DNA of 64,000 bases from Candidatus Cohnella colombiensis (GCA_029203125.1 CP119317.1:3658001-3722000); one strand, 5' to 3'; numbered from the stretch's first letter, positions 1-9,657 are shown. The notes: generated by a model not told the origin, from the letters alone. Numbers and translations are program-made.

Positions 1-725
1 ATTACATCCCCGAGCTTAGGATATTTCATTTCAATGCTCAACTCTTTAATAGGGGTTACCATTATAAGATTCCGATCCTTTACGTAAGCATATGCCAAAC
101 CCTCATTTTTATAGGAGAACTGCTGGACAGGTGAAATATTTGCCCAGTTGCCGGTATAATTTTCTTGTGTACTGCCTACGCTTATATCGCTTATATAAGA
201 ATAGCTATCTCTACTGTTTTCTGGTATATAGCCAAACGTAGTCTCAATCTCGATAATATTGTATATACCATCCCACCCTACATAAAAATCAAAAGTGCTG
301 CCGATGTCACGTAGCTTAAAGTAGTTGTTGCCGTCGATCGTGTAAGCCGTCAACTTGACTTCTTTACCGTCGAGGTAGACTTTCGAGGTTGAGAGTATCG
401 CACTCTTTGTTCTCTTGCCTGTTGACAACGCCATCTCGCCACCGATATCCGTATAAGGCTTGCCGCTGAAAAGACTGATTGCGTTCTTTTCTCCATCCCA
501 CGTGACTTCAAACTGCTTTGTCGTGCCAGACAATATATGTGCAATATCGCGTAGTTTGAAATAGTTATTACCATTTATACTGTAAGCGTCGAAAGATTTC
601 TCATCGCCGTCCACTGTGACTTCAGATGAGGTTATTGTAGCGGTTAGAGCAGCAGTAGTAATGGTCGCAGGAATTAATGAGAGCGACATAGCCACAACGA
701 GTAAAATGGAAATCATTCTTTTCAC
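1..725 (-). CDS. Secreted stalk-domain protein (3' end beyond window)
   Basis: Reading the minus strand from a GTG at 725-723 gives about 241 uninterrupted codons that run off the window edge, so the C-terminus is missing. The start is supported by GGAGAG seven bases upstream. Residues 2-28 form a signal peptide (KRM, then a hydrophobic run ending TTAALTA). Two tandem modules of about 60-70 residues follow, each with the pattern D-G-x-x-x-x-x-A-Y-x-I-(N/D)-GNNYFKLRDI and a later W-D-G. This is the copper-amine-oxidase N-terminal-like 'stalk' fold common in Paenibacillus exported proteins. Seen: signal peptide and duplication. Known: such modules sit at the cell surface or in secreted proteins, without the oxidase activity. 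The biological role is unknown. The neighbouring SLH protein is encoded on the same strand, 278 bp upstream. Confidence 0.8.
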   Translation of the reverse strand, partial: MKRMISILLVVAMSLSLIPATITTAALTATITSSEVTVDGDEKSFDAYSINGNNYFKLRDIAHILSGTTKQFEVTWDGEKNAISLFSGKPYTDIGGEMALSTGKRTKSAILSTSKVYLDGKEVKLTAYTIDGNNYFKLRDIGSTFDFYVGWDGIYNIIEIETTFGYIPENSRDSYSYISDISVGSTQENYTGNWANISPVQQFSYKNEGLAYAYVKDRNLIMVTPIKELSIEMKYPKLGDV

Positions 726-910
726 TAAGCATCTCTCCAATGTACGAGAATTTTTTTTGCATACGAAGGGACTTCACCCTAACTCGGAGAAGTTTTCAAT
801 AGTTCTGTCTATTCTTTTCTTCCCCCTAATTATCATTTGTTCAATTTGAAATTAAAGTGAAAAGCCTTAACTATATATTCGACATTTTCTGTGATCTTCC
901 TTTTAATTCA

Positions 911-942
911 AAAAGGAACAAGCGTTTTCACCTGTTCCTTTT
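911..942. terminator. Bidirectional hairpin terminator
   Basis: Perfect 10-bp inverted repeat AAAAGGAACA (911-920) / TGTTCCTTTT (933-942) with a 12-base loop, flanked by T-rich sequence on both strands. It lies downstream of the SLH gene (minus strand) and separates it from the stalk-domain gene. The rest of 726-1003 holds no gene. Confidence 0.75.
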
Positions 943-1003
943 ACTTTTATTTTTTTTACTATTCTTTAATTTCTGACTTACTCGTGCTGCAACATATTCT
1001 CAA

Positions 1004-4000
1004 CTATTTCGTATGACTTTTCCAAGTTTCACTGTCTGAAGTCTTTTCATAATCATGGCTATTCGTCGCTTCCATAATATCGTAGTAAGCCCAGTGTTTA
1101 CTTGTTAAATCTACATATTGATTGAGCTTATCTTTATTGCTGTCCACATAACTATTGTCGGAAGATCTCTCAAGCATACGGTTTACTAAGCTTACCACTT
1201 CAGCACGTGTGATGTAGTTCCCAGGTTTGAAAGTTCCGTCTGGATACCCTTTGATCCATCCTTTGGCAGCAGCAGAGGAAATGTAATCTTTTGCCCAGTA
1301 ACTATCTGTAACATCTGTGAAAATAACGGGCTCGCCTGTAATCAGATTATCAAATCGAGATGCAATTGCTGCAAACTCTGCTCGAGTAATCGGCGCATCT
1401 GGCCTAAAGGTTCCGTCTGTGTACCCCGTAATGATGCCGTATTGCTCCATATATCCGATGGCATTTGCATACCATTTCGCAGGATCAACATCTTTGAATT
1501 GGGATGGATATGTTTTGTCTACATCCATTTTCTCTACCAAAAGACGCGCAAACATGACCGTAACTTCCGCTCTTGTCATATTCTTTTGGGGACCGAAGGT
1601 TTTGTCAGGATATCCCTGCATATAAGCAAAATGGTTTACCTTATCAAGGGCTGGTATATTCGTTTTAGCAATTGTCCATTTTGCAGTCAATGTAAGATCT
1701 GAGGACACCTTATCTGTGCTGAAGTTCCACACACTACCATCAGTTTTATACCAACCTGCAAAAGTGTAACCGGTTCTCTTTGGATCTGCGGGCTTTGTTA
1801 ACAGATCTCCTAGGACTACAGTTTGCGTTGTTGTTGATGGGGTGCCCCCGTCCGCGTTAAAGGTTATTGTTATACTTGTCGTTCCGCCAATAATTGTAGT
1901 TACTGCTGGTTTTTCATAAGCAATGGCATAGACTGAAAAGTTTTTAACATAGAGCGTTAACGTCCAATCGGATTGATCAAGTACGAGATACTCTCCATCT
2001 GCATTCGGAACCGTGCTGATCACATTCACTGCGTTTCCGTGGTAGCGATACACAGTATAACCGGTCTTTTCTTGAATATCTGTAGGAATTGGAATAATAA
2101 CTTTGATTAGTCCATTCGTTTGTCCGATAAGTCCTTGAGAATTCCAACTAACAGCTTCGGTCACGCGATAAAATTTTTCGATGATCATATCCAGATAGAG
2201 CCCGATTGTCAAATTATCGTTCTGTGCCCTCGGCTTGATCCTATTGATTCCTTCCAAGTTATCCGCATCGTTCGTCGTTTCATCGATTTTTTCGATTGTC
2301 ATTTCAACCTTGACGAAGCCTGTATTACTATATTCATTAAATAGGTAATCCACTGCCTCCGGGTGAAGATTATCGATTACGATTGGTGGCGTGTCGTTCC
2401 CTCGCAGCTTCAATCCGCTACTAGCATTGTATGGGAATATGACATTCCCAAGCTGTACGACCTGCTCAACTCCCCCGATTGTAACCGCAATAATTGCTGT
2501 CTTCTCACCTAGAGTTATTTTCAGGTCGTAAATGCCTCCCGGTACATCATAGATCGTGAATTTACCGTTGGCATCAGTAACCGCCGTGTTTCCGTATTGC
2601 GTATTGCCTTTTACAATCTCAACAGTAGCTCCCGGAATGCTATCGGGAGGAGTATCGTCGTCAACCACGGTGCCGATTACAATATATGTGCCAGTTGATT
2701 GTACAACTTTCCATGTCGCGGTGTAGATGCGATCGCCTGTAGAACCTTTTTCTATCTTTACAGTGATAGTTGGTTCTGACAGCCCTGTTCCAGTCCATCC
2801 CGTGAAGGTATACCCTAGCTTTGTCGGGTTGGTTAAAGTAAAGTCATTATCCGCGACTGTAAAGGTTGTCGGGTTCGATGAAGCAGTCGTACCGCTGTCA
2901 AGATTATACGTTATATTGTAAACTTCAGCTGCAAAGACAGCAGTATAAGTAGCTGCCACATAGCTGCCTGAATCCTTCTGCGGGACAAAGATAGCACTCG
3001 TGCTAACCGTATTACTGTTTGCGCTCTGCCATTCTACAAAGCGATACCCTAGCTTTGCAGTTGCTTGTGAACCCGTTGTCGTGCCGGTTTCGGGGTTCAA
3101 CGATTCATAGGTCATGCTGACTGTACCATAGGCAGTATTATTGGTGGTATATTGAATCGTTACATGACCGATCTCAGTCCACACTGCATACAGAGTCACG
3201 GTTGAATCGGTTTTATCCCAGTCTTGCGCACTACTCATGTCCGCATTGTAATACTTCGTTCCGCCGCTTGTTTGGTCAAAATATCCGACCAATGTATACC
3301 CAGCCTGACTCGGCGCTGTTGCAACCGGCATAGACCGATCATAAGTTGCAGTCACATTGCCACTGCCACCGCTACCGCCGTTGTCGTCCAATGTCACAAT
3401 TGAAGTATTTGCTGTCCATGTCGCGGTGTAGATGCGATTGCCTGTTGAACCCTGCGCGATGGTAACAGTAGTTGTCGGGTCGGTTAGATCTGTGCCCGTC
3501 CAACCGCTGAAGGTGTAACCCGATTTTGTCGGGTTGTTCAGCGTAATGCTCGTGCTTTCCATCGTGTAGGTGCCTGGATTTGCAGGTGTAACGCTGCCAT
3601 CGTCCAGATTGTAAGTGATCGCGAAGTCGGTCAGACCGAACTGTGCTGAATAGGTTTCATCGCCGATTACGGCTCCGATCGTCTTATCCCAGCCTGTGAA
3701 CGTATACCCCGGCTTGCCGGTGACGACCGGTGCAGTCGGCGTTGCCCCATAGGCAACCTCTGGCGAGGTATCGCCTGTTGCCGTTCCCTTGGTCGAGTCG
3801 ATCACAAAGGTGATGTCATACAGGTTTCTCGTATAGTAAATATTAACGACCGTGCTACCGTCCGCTGCGATAGTTCCCTGCGTGAACGCCACAGCAGTGA
3901 AACCGGTGTAGGTTTTTGCCACAGCACTTGTGGTGCCCCCGGTCGTTCCAGTCAGATTTTCAACCGTTGGAGCTACGGAATAACTGCCGTCTACTGCCGC

Positions 4001-6724
4001 CTGATAATGGTTGACCTTGTACGCTGTATTGGTGTTCGGTGTCCATTTGGCGTAGATATTGGTGGTCGATGTGATTGCCGTATTAAAGTCAAATGCTGTG
4101 TTGCCGCCGTTTGTTGTCACCCATTCGTCGAAAGTATTTCCCACTTTCGTCGGGGCTGTCGGCAAGACAGCTTTCCCGCCAGATAGAATCGTTTGCGTGG
4201 CAGGCGTATCATACTTCTGCGCTCCATCATAAAAGGATGCACTGTAATAATTGATTTCCTTGTTCGCGTCGGAATTAGAAAGCTGTACCCCAGTATTCAC
4301 ACCATTGACATAAATGTCATAGGTGCCAGGCGTCACGCCACTAGCCGAGTGTACACCCCCACTTGCTGTAAGGGTGTATTGGCTCGCGCCACCATTCCAA
4401 AGTTCAACACTTTGGCCGATATAGTTCGCACCGTCAAGCTTGATTGTTACTCTCGGAGATAAGGTAGCGGCTACGGTCACCTTATCACTGGTAACTGTTG
4501 CCGGAGTACTCAATGATGTACCGCCGACCGATGTGATTGTTGCAATGTCGTTAATATATTCCGTTCCTGCCGTCGCATTAGATGGCACTGTAGCCTCAAA
4601 GGTCAACTCTACACTGCCGCCCGCAGGAACGGAGCCTATCGTATAAGGGAATGTCGCGCTTGATTTAGCAACGCTGTCCTCTTTCATACTGCCGGTTACA
4701 AATGTCAACCCGCTTGGCAACACATTTTTAACAATGACATTAGAGATAGTACTGCCAGTCAGATTGGTAACGGTTATACGATAGGTTGCATTGCCACCGG
4801 CTGACACCGTACTGGATGTCGGGGTGACTTCGATTTTCATTTTTGGCGCAATCTCACCGTTATTACCCAGCTTGGTGATGAACACATTGTCAGCACCTTC
4901 AACATCCCATTCATAGGCATAGGAAGCAGTGGCAGTACCTGTGGTATTACTACTTTTCGACACGGATGACGGTATGTCGCTGCCGATCTGTTTAGGGGTA
5001 CTTACAAAGTTGCCGCCAACATTGGAAATATTTTTATAATAATACGGATTATCTACCAACGGTATGAAGTGCGTGGTTGCCGTTGCGACTCCCGCACCCG
5101 CATACTCGTTACTGTACATCGTGTCGGACGCATAGGCATCTTTTAATCCCACAGAGTAAGTAAGCTTCACAGGAAGTAGATTAGGATTCGAATAACTGCC
5201 CGGTGTAGGAGTTTTGCGGCTACTGAACGTAATTAGCGGCACTTCCTTCGGAGGGATGATCCATTTCACTTCCCTAGTAGCACTGTTATACACGACAGTC
5301 GTGTCCATGTCTGCAAACCCGTAGGTCGTAACTGACCCGGATGTTGATTTTACCGTTCCTGTTACTGTACCCATTTGAGGGGCTGTTTTTAACTCCATAC
5401 CAATTCCTAACACATCAGTGACTACAAGATTCAGCGGTTCGCCGGACCCATTGGTCTGTTCAAAAGGTATGATTTTTTCCTGGGTAGCCGCCTCTACCAA
5501 TCCTGCCAAAGCCCCCATCGCTTCATCGACCTTGGTTAGATCATCCGCAGCTACAAAGTAAATATATTCATTTGCATATACGTAGCCGGGCGTACCTCCT
5601 ATACCATACTTTTTATAAGCAGCTGGCGCACTGTTTGTAAGTGAGGTCAGCGAGGTATATACACTTTTCAAATTGGTTGTTGCATCCGATGCCAGTTTAC
5701 TCGGCTTTAATATTGCTGTGGCCAGATTATCGCCTTCATCCAGACCAAAAGCAACATTGAACCAAACAGCATCCTTACCGCCGCTATGTACGCTGTACGC
5801 CTGCGTTAGCTCAGCCTTCAGCTTTGCCGCTGACAAAATGGTCAGCGCTGAAATCGCAGCTGTACCGTTTGCACCGCTGCCCGCTTGTTCTGTTCCGTCC
5901 GGCGGACTGTTATACCAGTTAGGATATGCTCTGTTTGCTTCACCATCGGTAAGAAGCAGAACATACGGAGCCCTTTCCGTGTCGGCGCTGCTCTTTGGTC
6001 GGGGTGTAATATCTGTTTTTAGAGCATTGATGGCAGTGTACAGCCCATATTGTGTGGCAGTACCCAGTGAAGTAGATATCGTTAGGAGTGTTGTTGTCCC
6101 CGTTGCTCCGTCTAGATATTTCTGGGTCACTCCTGCCTTCCTGGTTATCGTCTGAGCGTTGCTGGTCACATAACGGTCCACAGCAGCGGATTTATCACCG
6201 GTGTCAGACGTAGAATAGGACGCCAGCGGAAACAATGTGCCGACGTTGCTTCCGGTAGCAAGACCATAATAATAGATGCCGATACGATTCCTCGGATTGG
6301 CAGCCATAATTGTTTCAATACCCTTGTTTACGGCATTTTTCATTTTGGTAATACGAACGTCAGTCATACTGCCGGACATATCCAGAACCATCGCCACGTC
6401 CGCGGCTGCCTGTGCCCGCACTTCAGTGGTCGTTGTACGGACGTATTCCTGGGCTAACGCCGACAGCGTTACGTCAAATTGAGTTCCGTTCACGGAAACA
6501 GACTTGTCCGCCCAAACGCGACCATCATCGGATGCAGTACCGAAAGTAGATGGTCTTGCGGACGTGGACGGATCTGAGCTTAACTCCACGACATAGTTGC
6601 TAAGCCCGTTCAATTGCGCTCCCGATGTATCCGCCCACATACTTGTAGGTAGCATACCGTTCAGCATAGCGACGATTATAAGCCACACGCAAATTCGGTT
6701 CATTTTTTTGTTTTTCAATTTCAT
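1004..6724 (-). CDS. Giant S-layer-anchored VWA/InlB-repeat surface protein
   Basis: Start ATG at 6724 is chosen because AGGAGG lies seven bases upstream and the signal peptide follows at once; the frame is open a further 55 codons upstream without a ribosome site. The product is 1906 aa. Order: signal peptide about 1-31 (cut near MWA-DTS); von Willebrand A domain about 108-400 with the MIDAS motif DMSGSM at 115-120 and a later LLTDGE; a DUF11-like segment near 'YRITVTNLTG'; several InlB/Flg_new-type repeats of the GYTF-x-GW...ATW pattern; a MucBP-like segment; a carboxypeptidase-regulatory-like beta domain ('GTVVDDD ... GGIYDLKI'); a last InlB repeat; and three SLH modules in the final ~200 residues (GYPDKTFGP, GYTDGTFRP, GYPDGTFKP). 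SLH modules bind pyruvylated secondary wall polymer, so the protein should be displayed on the cell wall. Adhesin function is inferred from architecture. Confidence 0.9.
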   Translation of the reverse strand: MKLKNKKMNRICVWLIIVAMLNGMLPTSMWADTSGAQLNGLSNYVVELSSDPSTSARPSTFGTASDDGRVWADKSVSVNGTQFDVTLSALAQEYVRTTTTEVRAQAAADVAMVLDMSGSMTDVRITKMKNAVNKGIETIMAANPRNRIGIYYYGLATGSNVGTLFPLASYSTSDTGDKSAAVDRYVTSNAQTITRKAGVTQKYLDGATGTTTLLTISTSLGTATQYGLYTAINALKTDITPRPKSSADTERAPYVLLLTDGEANRAYPNWYNSPPDGTEQAGSGANGTAAISALTILSAAKLKAELTQAYSVHSGGKDAVWFNVAFGLDEGDNLATAILKPSKLASDATTNLKSVYTSLTSLTNSAPAAYKKYGIGGTPGYVYANEYIYFVAADDLTKVDEAMGALAGLVEAATQEKIIPFEQTNGSGEPLNLVVTDVLGIGMELKTAPQMGTVTGTVKSTSGSVTTYGFADMDTTVVYNSATREVKWIIPPKEVPLITFSSRKTPTPGSYSNPNLLPVKLTYSVGLKDAYASDTMYSNEYAGAGVATATTHFIPLVDNPYYYKNISNVGGNFVSTPKQIGSDIPSSVSKSSNTTGTATASYAYEWDVEGADNVFITKLGNNGEIAPKMKIEVTPTSSTVSAGGNATYRITVTNLTGSTISNVIVKNVLPSGLTFVTGSMKEDSVAKSSATFPYTIGSVPAGGSVELTFEATVPSNATAGTEYINDIATITSVGGTSLSTPATVTSDKVTVAATLSPRVTIKLDGANYIGQSVELWNGGASQYTLTASGGVHSASGVTPGTYDIYVNGVNTGVQLSNSDANKEINYYSASFYDGAQKYDTPATQTILSGGKAVLPTAPTKVGNTFDEWVTTNGGNTAFDFNTAITSTTNIYAKWTPNTNTAYKVNHYQAAVDGSYSVAPTVENLTGTTGGTTSAVAKTYTGFTAVAFTQGTIAADGSTVVNIYYTRNLYDITFVIDSTKGTATGDTSPEVAYGATPTAPVVTGKPGYTFTGWDKTIGAVIGDETYSAQFGLTDFAITYNLDDGSVTPANPGTYTMESTSITLNNPTKSGYTFSGWTGTDLTDPTTTVTIAQGSTGNRIYTATWTANTSIVTLDDNGGSGGSGNVTATYDRSMPVATAPSQAGYTLVGYFDQTSGGTKYYNADMSSAQDWDKTDSTVTLYAVWTEIGHVTIQYTTNNTAYGTVSMTYESLNPETGTTTGSQATAKLGYRFVEWQSANSNTVSTSAIFVPQKDSGSYVAATYTAVFAAEVYNITYNLDSGTTASSNPTTFTVADNDFTLTNPTKLGYTFTGWTGTGLSEPTITVKIEKGSTGDRIYTATWKVVQSTGTYIVIGTVVDDDTPPDSIPGATVEIVKGNTQYGNTAVTDANGKFTIYDVPGGIYDLKITLGEKTAIIAVTIGGVEQVVQLGNVIFPYNASSGLKLRGNDTPPIVIDNLHPEAVDYLFNEYSNTGFVKVEMTIEKIDETTNDADNLEGINRIKPRAQNDNLTIGLYLDMIIEKFYRVTEAVSWNSQGLIGQTNGLIKVIIPIPTDIQEKTGYTVYRYHGNAVNVISTVPNADGEYLVLDQSDWTLTLYVKNFSVYAIAYEKPAVTTIIGGTTSITITFNADGGTPSTTTQTVVLGDLLTKPADPKRTGYTFAGWYKTDGSVWNFSTDKVSSDLTLTAKWTIAKTNIPALDKVNHFAYMQGYPDKTFGPQKNMTRAEVTVMFARLLVEKMDVDKTYPSQFKDVDPAKWYANAIGYMEQYGIITGYTDGTFRPDAPITRAEFAAIASRFDNLITGEPVIFTDVTDSYWAKDYISSAAAKGWIKGYPDGTFKPGNYITRAEVVSLVNRMLERSSDNSYVDSNKDKLNQYVDLTSKHWAYYDIMEATNSHDYEKTSDSETWKSHTK

Positions 6725-7051
6725 ATGCCTTCCTCCTACCTCCGCTTTTCGCGTTCTAGTCTTATAGTAAATATGACCTATGAATGAATTGGACTTATGT
6801 CCTAATTTATCATAGTGGATTAGCCCATATATGAAACCTAAAGAAAACTTTAATTTCACCCCAGAATATGGAAAATAACGCCGGAACATCTTGATGAAGA
6901 TGAGAAATTTGAAGAATAGACGGCAGCCTTCGCCACTAGCGGACAGAACAAAAAAGGGTCAACAGCGTCAAGTAATGTCCCAACGCAATGACCCATTTTT
7001 TCCACCGAATAAGAACTATCCCCAACCCAAGACGGGTAAAGTAAACCACCA
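6725..7051. other. Intergenic region upstream of the SLH gene
   Basis: No supported gene. It contains the SLH ribosome site (AGGAGG just above 6724) and a weak imperfect hairpin (6956-6961 with 6989-6994). The short open frames here lack ribosome sites and family resemblance. Confidence 0.5.
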
Positions 7052-7132
7052 ATATTTCGCTCTGCTTTTGATACGGCTCTCCGCGCTGTCTGTAACAGCA
7101 AGTTTTAAGGCCATCCTTAAGTGGATGGCCTT
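7052..7132. repeat. rlmH-3'-end-like repeat copy R1 with terminator hairpin
   Basis: This stretch aligns with 11351-11430 over its whole length with only a few differences. The part at about 7065-7082 is a degenerate copy of the rlmH 3' end; read on the minus strand it gives R-G-E-P-Y-Q-K with the stop lost. Its right half carries GCGCTGTCTGTAAC and then a perfect hairpin, AAGGCCATCC (7107-7116) / GGATGGCCTT (7123-7132). It sits between the 3' end of the AraC gene and the upstream region of the SLH gene. The most degenerate copy of five. Confidence 0.7.
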
Positions 7133-7156
7133 ACATTTAGGAACATAGTCTCAATA

Positions 7157-8029
7157 TTATTTTTTCGTAACCGGTATCCAAATCTCGCTCCTGAAATGGG
7201 GGGAAGATACATCCTTGCTTTCATTCCATAATATTTCCGGGCCCATTGCTAGCTCATAACTTGCGGAAGGAAACCATTCCGAATAGATACGCCCCCAAAC
7301 ATTTTGTAATGTATCAGGAAACGGTCCAACAGCTTCGAATACAGCCCAAGTTAGCGTAGGGACCTCTAATTTCACCAAATGTTCAGGGCATTCCTTGGTT
7401 GTAGCTGCGCCTATATAATGGTCAAGCTCCCCCTTCTCCTCCATTCGACCTTCGGAAAAATTCATTGATGCTTGAATCAGCCCCAGCGGTTCAACATTCG
7501 CGAGTTTTTTGAGTTGGTCGATACCGTCGCTAGTTAAACTTTTCCACATGGATTCGATTTCCGAGTTTACGCCATTAAATTGGATAGGCACCCTTTTCAT
7601 AATACCTACAATACGGAACGATTCTTTCTCAACGATACGATAATTCATTGCGCTTCCTCCCTGAATGGTTAATTGGAAGGTCATACGCGGATAGGCTTTT
7701 AAAGATGGGGCATGGGACTTTACCGAAGAGGGCGGAATACCGTGCAAGCCTTGAAAAGCTCTAGAAAAGGCGTCTGCTGAGCTATAACCGTATTTCACCG
7801 CAACGTCCACAATTCTTAAGTCACCGCTTTGAAGCTCGAATGCCGCAAGGGTTAGACGTCTCCGACGGATGTATTCTGAAAGCGTGATGCCTGCAAGAAA
7901 TGAGAACATTCTTGAAAAATGATAGTCAGAACAACAAGCCAGCCTCGCTGCTTCCTTCAGATCGATGTCTTCCTCAAGATTCTCTTCAATATAGTGTAAG
8001 GCTCTATTCAGATTTGCAAGCAAATCCAT
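7157..8029 (-). CDS. AraC-family regulator with GyrI-like effector domain
   Basis: 290 aa. The N-terminal ~110 residues are an AraC/XylS double helix-turn-helix (LKEAARLACCSDYHFSRMF and IVDVAVKYGYSSADAFSRAF). Residues ~128-290 match the GyrI-like/AraC effector-binding fold (starting YRIVEKESFRIVGI, ending EIWIPVTKK). The HTH-first order is as in YdeE/Rob-type regulators; the C-terminal domain of this family binds small hydrophobic compounds. GGGAGG seven bases before the ATG supports the start. It is alone between repeat copies R1 and R2, and R2 lies in its upstream region. The target genes are unknown; the MFS gene behind R2 is a possible partner. Confidence 0.88.
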   Translation of the reverse strand: MDLLANLNRALHYIEENLEEDIDLKEAARLACCSDYHFSRMFSFLAGITLSEYIRRRRLTLAAFELQSGDLRIVDVAVKYGYSSADAFSRAFQGLHGIPPSSVKSHAPSLKAYPRMTFQLTIQGGSAMNYRIVEKESFRIVGIMKRVPIQFNGVNSEIESMWKSLTSDGIDQLKKLANVEPLGLIQASMNFSEGRMEEKGELDHYIGAATTKECPEHLVKLEVPTLTWAVFEAVGPFPDTLQNVWGRIYSEWFPSASYELAMGPEILWNESKDVSSPHFRSEIWIPVTKK

Positions 8030-8114
8030 TCGAATGACCTCCCTTCAGGTACAGAATAACAAGATTCGGAAGCCCCCATCCAACATCTCATGCACAGTTT
8101 TGTGGGGTTACCCA

Positions 8115-8200
8115 AAAGAAACTTGCCGTTACTTGTGATAAGGTTCCCCGCGCTAGCTGTAACGGCAAGTTGAGGATCATCCATTGCTGGATGGCCCTCA
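8115..8200. repeat. rlmH-3'-end-like repeat copy R2 with 12-bp inverted repeat
   Basis: 8121-8149 matches the rlmH 3' end (14929-14956) with two substitutions in the shared part; the minus-strand reading is G-E-P-Y-H-K-stop. In this copy the region is also a perfect inverted repeat: ACTTGCCGTTAC (8121-8132) and GTAACGGCAAGT (8159-8170), spacer 26 bases. A further hairpin (about 8176-8196) resembles the GGCCATCC hairpin of R1 and R3, and a partial arm CGGCAAGTTT follows at 8201-8210. It lies between the 3' end of the MFS gene and the start of the AraC gene. Confidence 0.78.
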
Positions 8201-8208
8201 CGGCAAGT

Positions 8209-9399
8209 TTAAGTCAATTTCGCATGTAGACGCTCAGCCACTGCACGATTGGTTTTCTCTGACATGAAGATCATCAGCAGCAGAATCGCCATCAGGAAGT
8301 ACGGAAACCAAGCGATGTTAACGTGCTCCGCAATTAAGCCGAATAACGGCGGCATTAGTGTTGCACCCACATAGGCCGATGCCATCTGGACACCCATGAC
8401 GGATTGGGACAGCTCCTTGCCGAAGTTATGCGGTGTCTGATGTAGCATACTCGGATAGATCGGCGCACAACCAAGTCCTATTAGCAATAATCCAATTGGA
8501 AATACAAAGTCACCTATTGGCAACAGTAACGACAATACGCCAACCGCTATACCACCCAGTCCAAGACGAATCATGGTCACGTTATTGAGCTTAGTGGTCA
8601 TAAAGCCCGATGCTATTCGTCCCAGTGTAATGCCGAGGTAGAAGAGTGAAATCCATTTTGCTGCTGTCTCTGCACTAATCCCACGGTGAATAACTAAGAA
8701 ACTACTTCCCCATAAGCCTGCCGTCGCTTCTAGCGCACAATAGGTAAAGAAGGCGATAAGTGCAGGCTTCATGCCTTTAATTTTCAGCATGTCACTGCGC
8801 TTCATAATTGCTACTGCAGATCCTTCTTCTCCTGGAGCTGCTGCGGCAGGTGTTGCCCTCCTCCACAGCGGGATCGTCAGGATGAGGATCACAACCAAGC
8901 TGATCTGGATGAAGCCAATCGTCAGATATCCCATATTCCAGTTGCTATCGCCTATGAGATACATCGACATAATGGCAGGACCTGCGGTAGCGCCAATCCC
9001 CCAGAAGCTATGCAGCCAATTCATATGCTTGGCCTTGTAATGCAGCGCCACAAAGTTATTAAGTGCTGCATCAACTGAACCCGCTCCAAGTCCGAGCGGA
9101 ATTGCCAGCACACATAGCCAGATGAAGGATGGTGCTATTCCGAAACCGAGCAGTGCAACTGCGGTCATCAGAACACTAATCGTGGTTACAAACCCTGTGC
9201 CCCATTTTCGAATAACCGAATCACTGAAGAAGCTCGAAACAATGGTTCCCCCTGCTATGATCATAGACACGATACCTGCGTATGATACAGGCACCGCAAA
9301 GTCATGCTGCATGGCCGGCCATGCAGAACCCAAGAGTGAATCCGGAAGGCCAAGGCTAATAAATGATACATAAATAATGATTAGCAATAATGTCATCAT
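8209..9399 (-). CDS. MFS transporter
   Basis: 396 aa, about 12 hydrophobic segments in two halves with a polar central loop near residues 185-215 (ATPAAAAPGEEGS). The N-terminus (YVSFISLGLPDSLLGSAWP) and the second-half pattern resemble the fucose-permease-like branch of the major facilitator superfamily. Substrate cannot be told from sequence. The start is at ATG-ATG (9399/9396) with GAGGAG upstream. Its stop codon lies at the edge of repeat copy R2. With the Crp-like and dehydrogenase genes it fills the block between R2 and R3, without an obvious operon. Confidence 0.85.
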   Translation of the reverse strand: MMTLLLIIIYVSFISLGLPDSLLGSAWPAMQHDFAVPVSYAGIVSMIIAGGTIVSSFFSDSVIRKWGTGFVTTISVLMTAVALLGFGIAPSFIWLCVLAIPLGLGAGSVDAALNNFVALHYKAKHMNWLHSFWGIGATAGPAIMSMYLIGDSNWNMGYLTIGFIQISLVVILILTIPLWRRATPAAAAPGEEGSAVAIMKRSDMLKIKGMKPALIAFFTYCALEATAGLWGSSFLVIHRGISAETAAKWISLFYLGITLGRIASGFMTTKLNNVTMIRLGLGGIAVGVLSLLLPIGDFVFPIGLLLIGLGCAPIYPSMLHQTPHNFGKELSQSVMGVQMASAYVGATLMPPLFGLIAEHVNIAWFPYFLMAILLLMIFMSEKTNRAVAERLHAKLT

Positions 9400-9554
9400 A
9401 TGAAAGCTCCTCTACTTTCTCCTCTTATCCAATTCTACTGGCTTTGATGTGTGTCGAATCGGAGATGAGCTTACATTCGGTATATTTTAGTTACATTATA
9501 CAATTTTAACGCGGTGTCGTATTACACTATATGGACATAGGACAGACTCGTCAC

Positions 9555-9652
9555 TTGACTTAAGTCAATGCACGCAAACACCTCCCTAGTTACAATGTAA
9601 TCAATACATAAACTTAAGGGAGGTTTTCATGAGTATTCCAAGGATAGGGTGA
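9555..9652 (+). promoter_or_regulatory. Palindromic control region with orphan ribosome site and start codon
   Basis: Two perfect palindromes lie on the plus strand: TTGACTTAAGTCAA (9555-9568) and TTACAATGTAA (9590-9600). They are followed by AAGGGAGG and, five bases on, ATG at 9629. That frame stops after seven codons (TGA at 9650-9652), a few bases before the convergent 3' end of the Crp-like gene. Palindromes, ribosome site and ATG look like the front of a plus-strand gene whose body is gone. The alternative is an operator region for a very short peptide. The rest of 9400-9657 holds nothing else recognisable. Confidence 0.4.
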
Positions 9653-9657
9653 TCGGA

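Noticed and set aside
5673..6155. 160-codon plus-strand frame inside the SLH gene
   Set aside because: Shadow of the VWA-coding strand; no start context or recognisable domain.
6856..7148. Open frames on both strands upstream of the SLH gene (81 and 85 codons)
   Set aside because: No ribosome sites, no family resemblance, and they overlap repeat R1 and the SLH control region.
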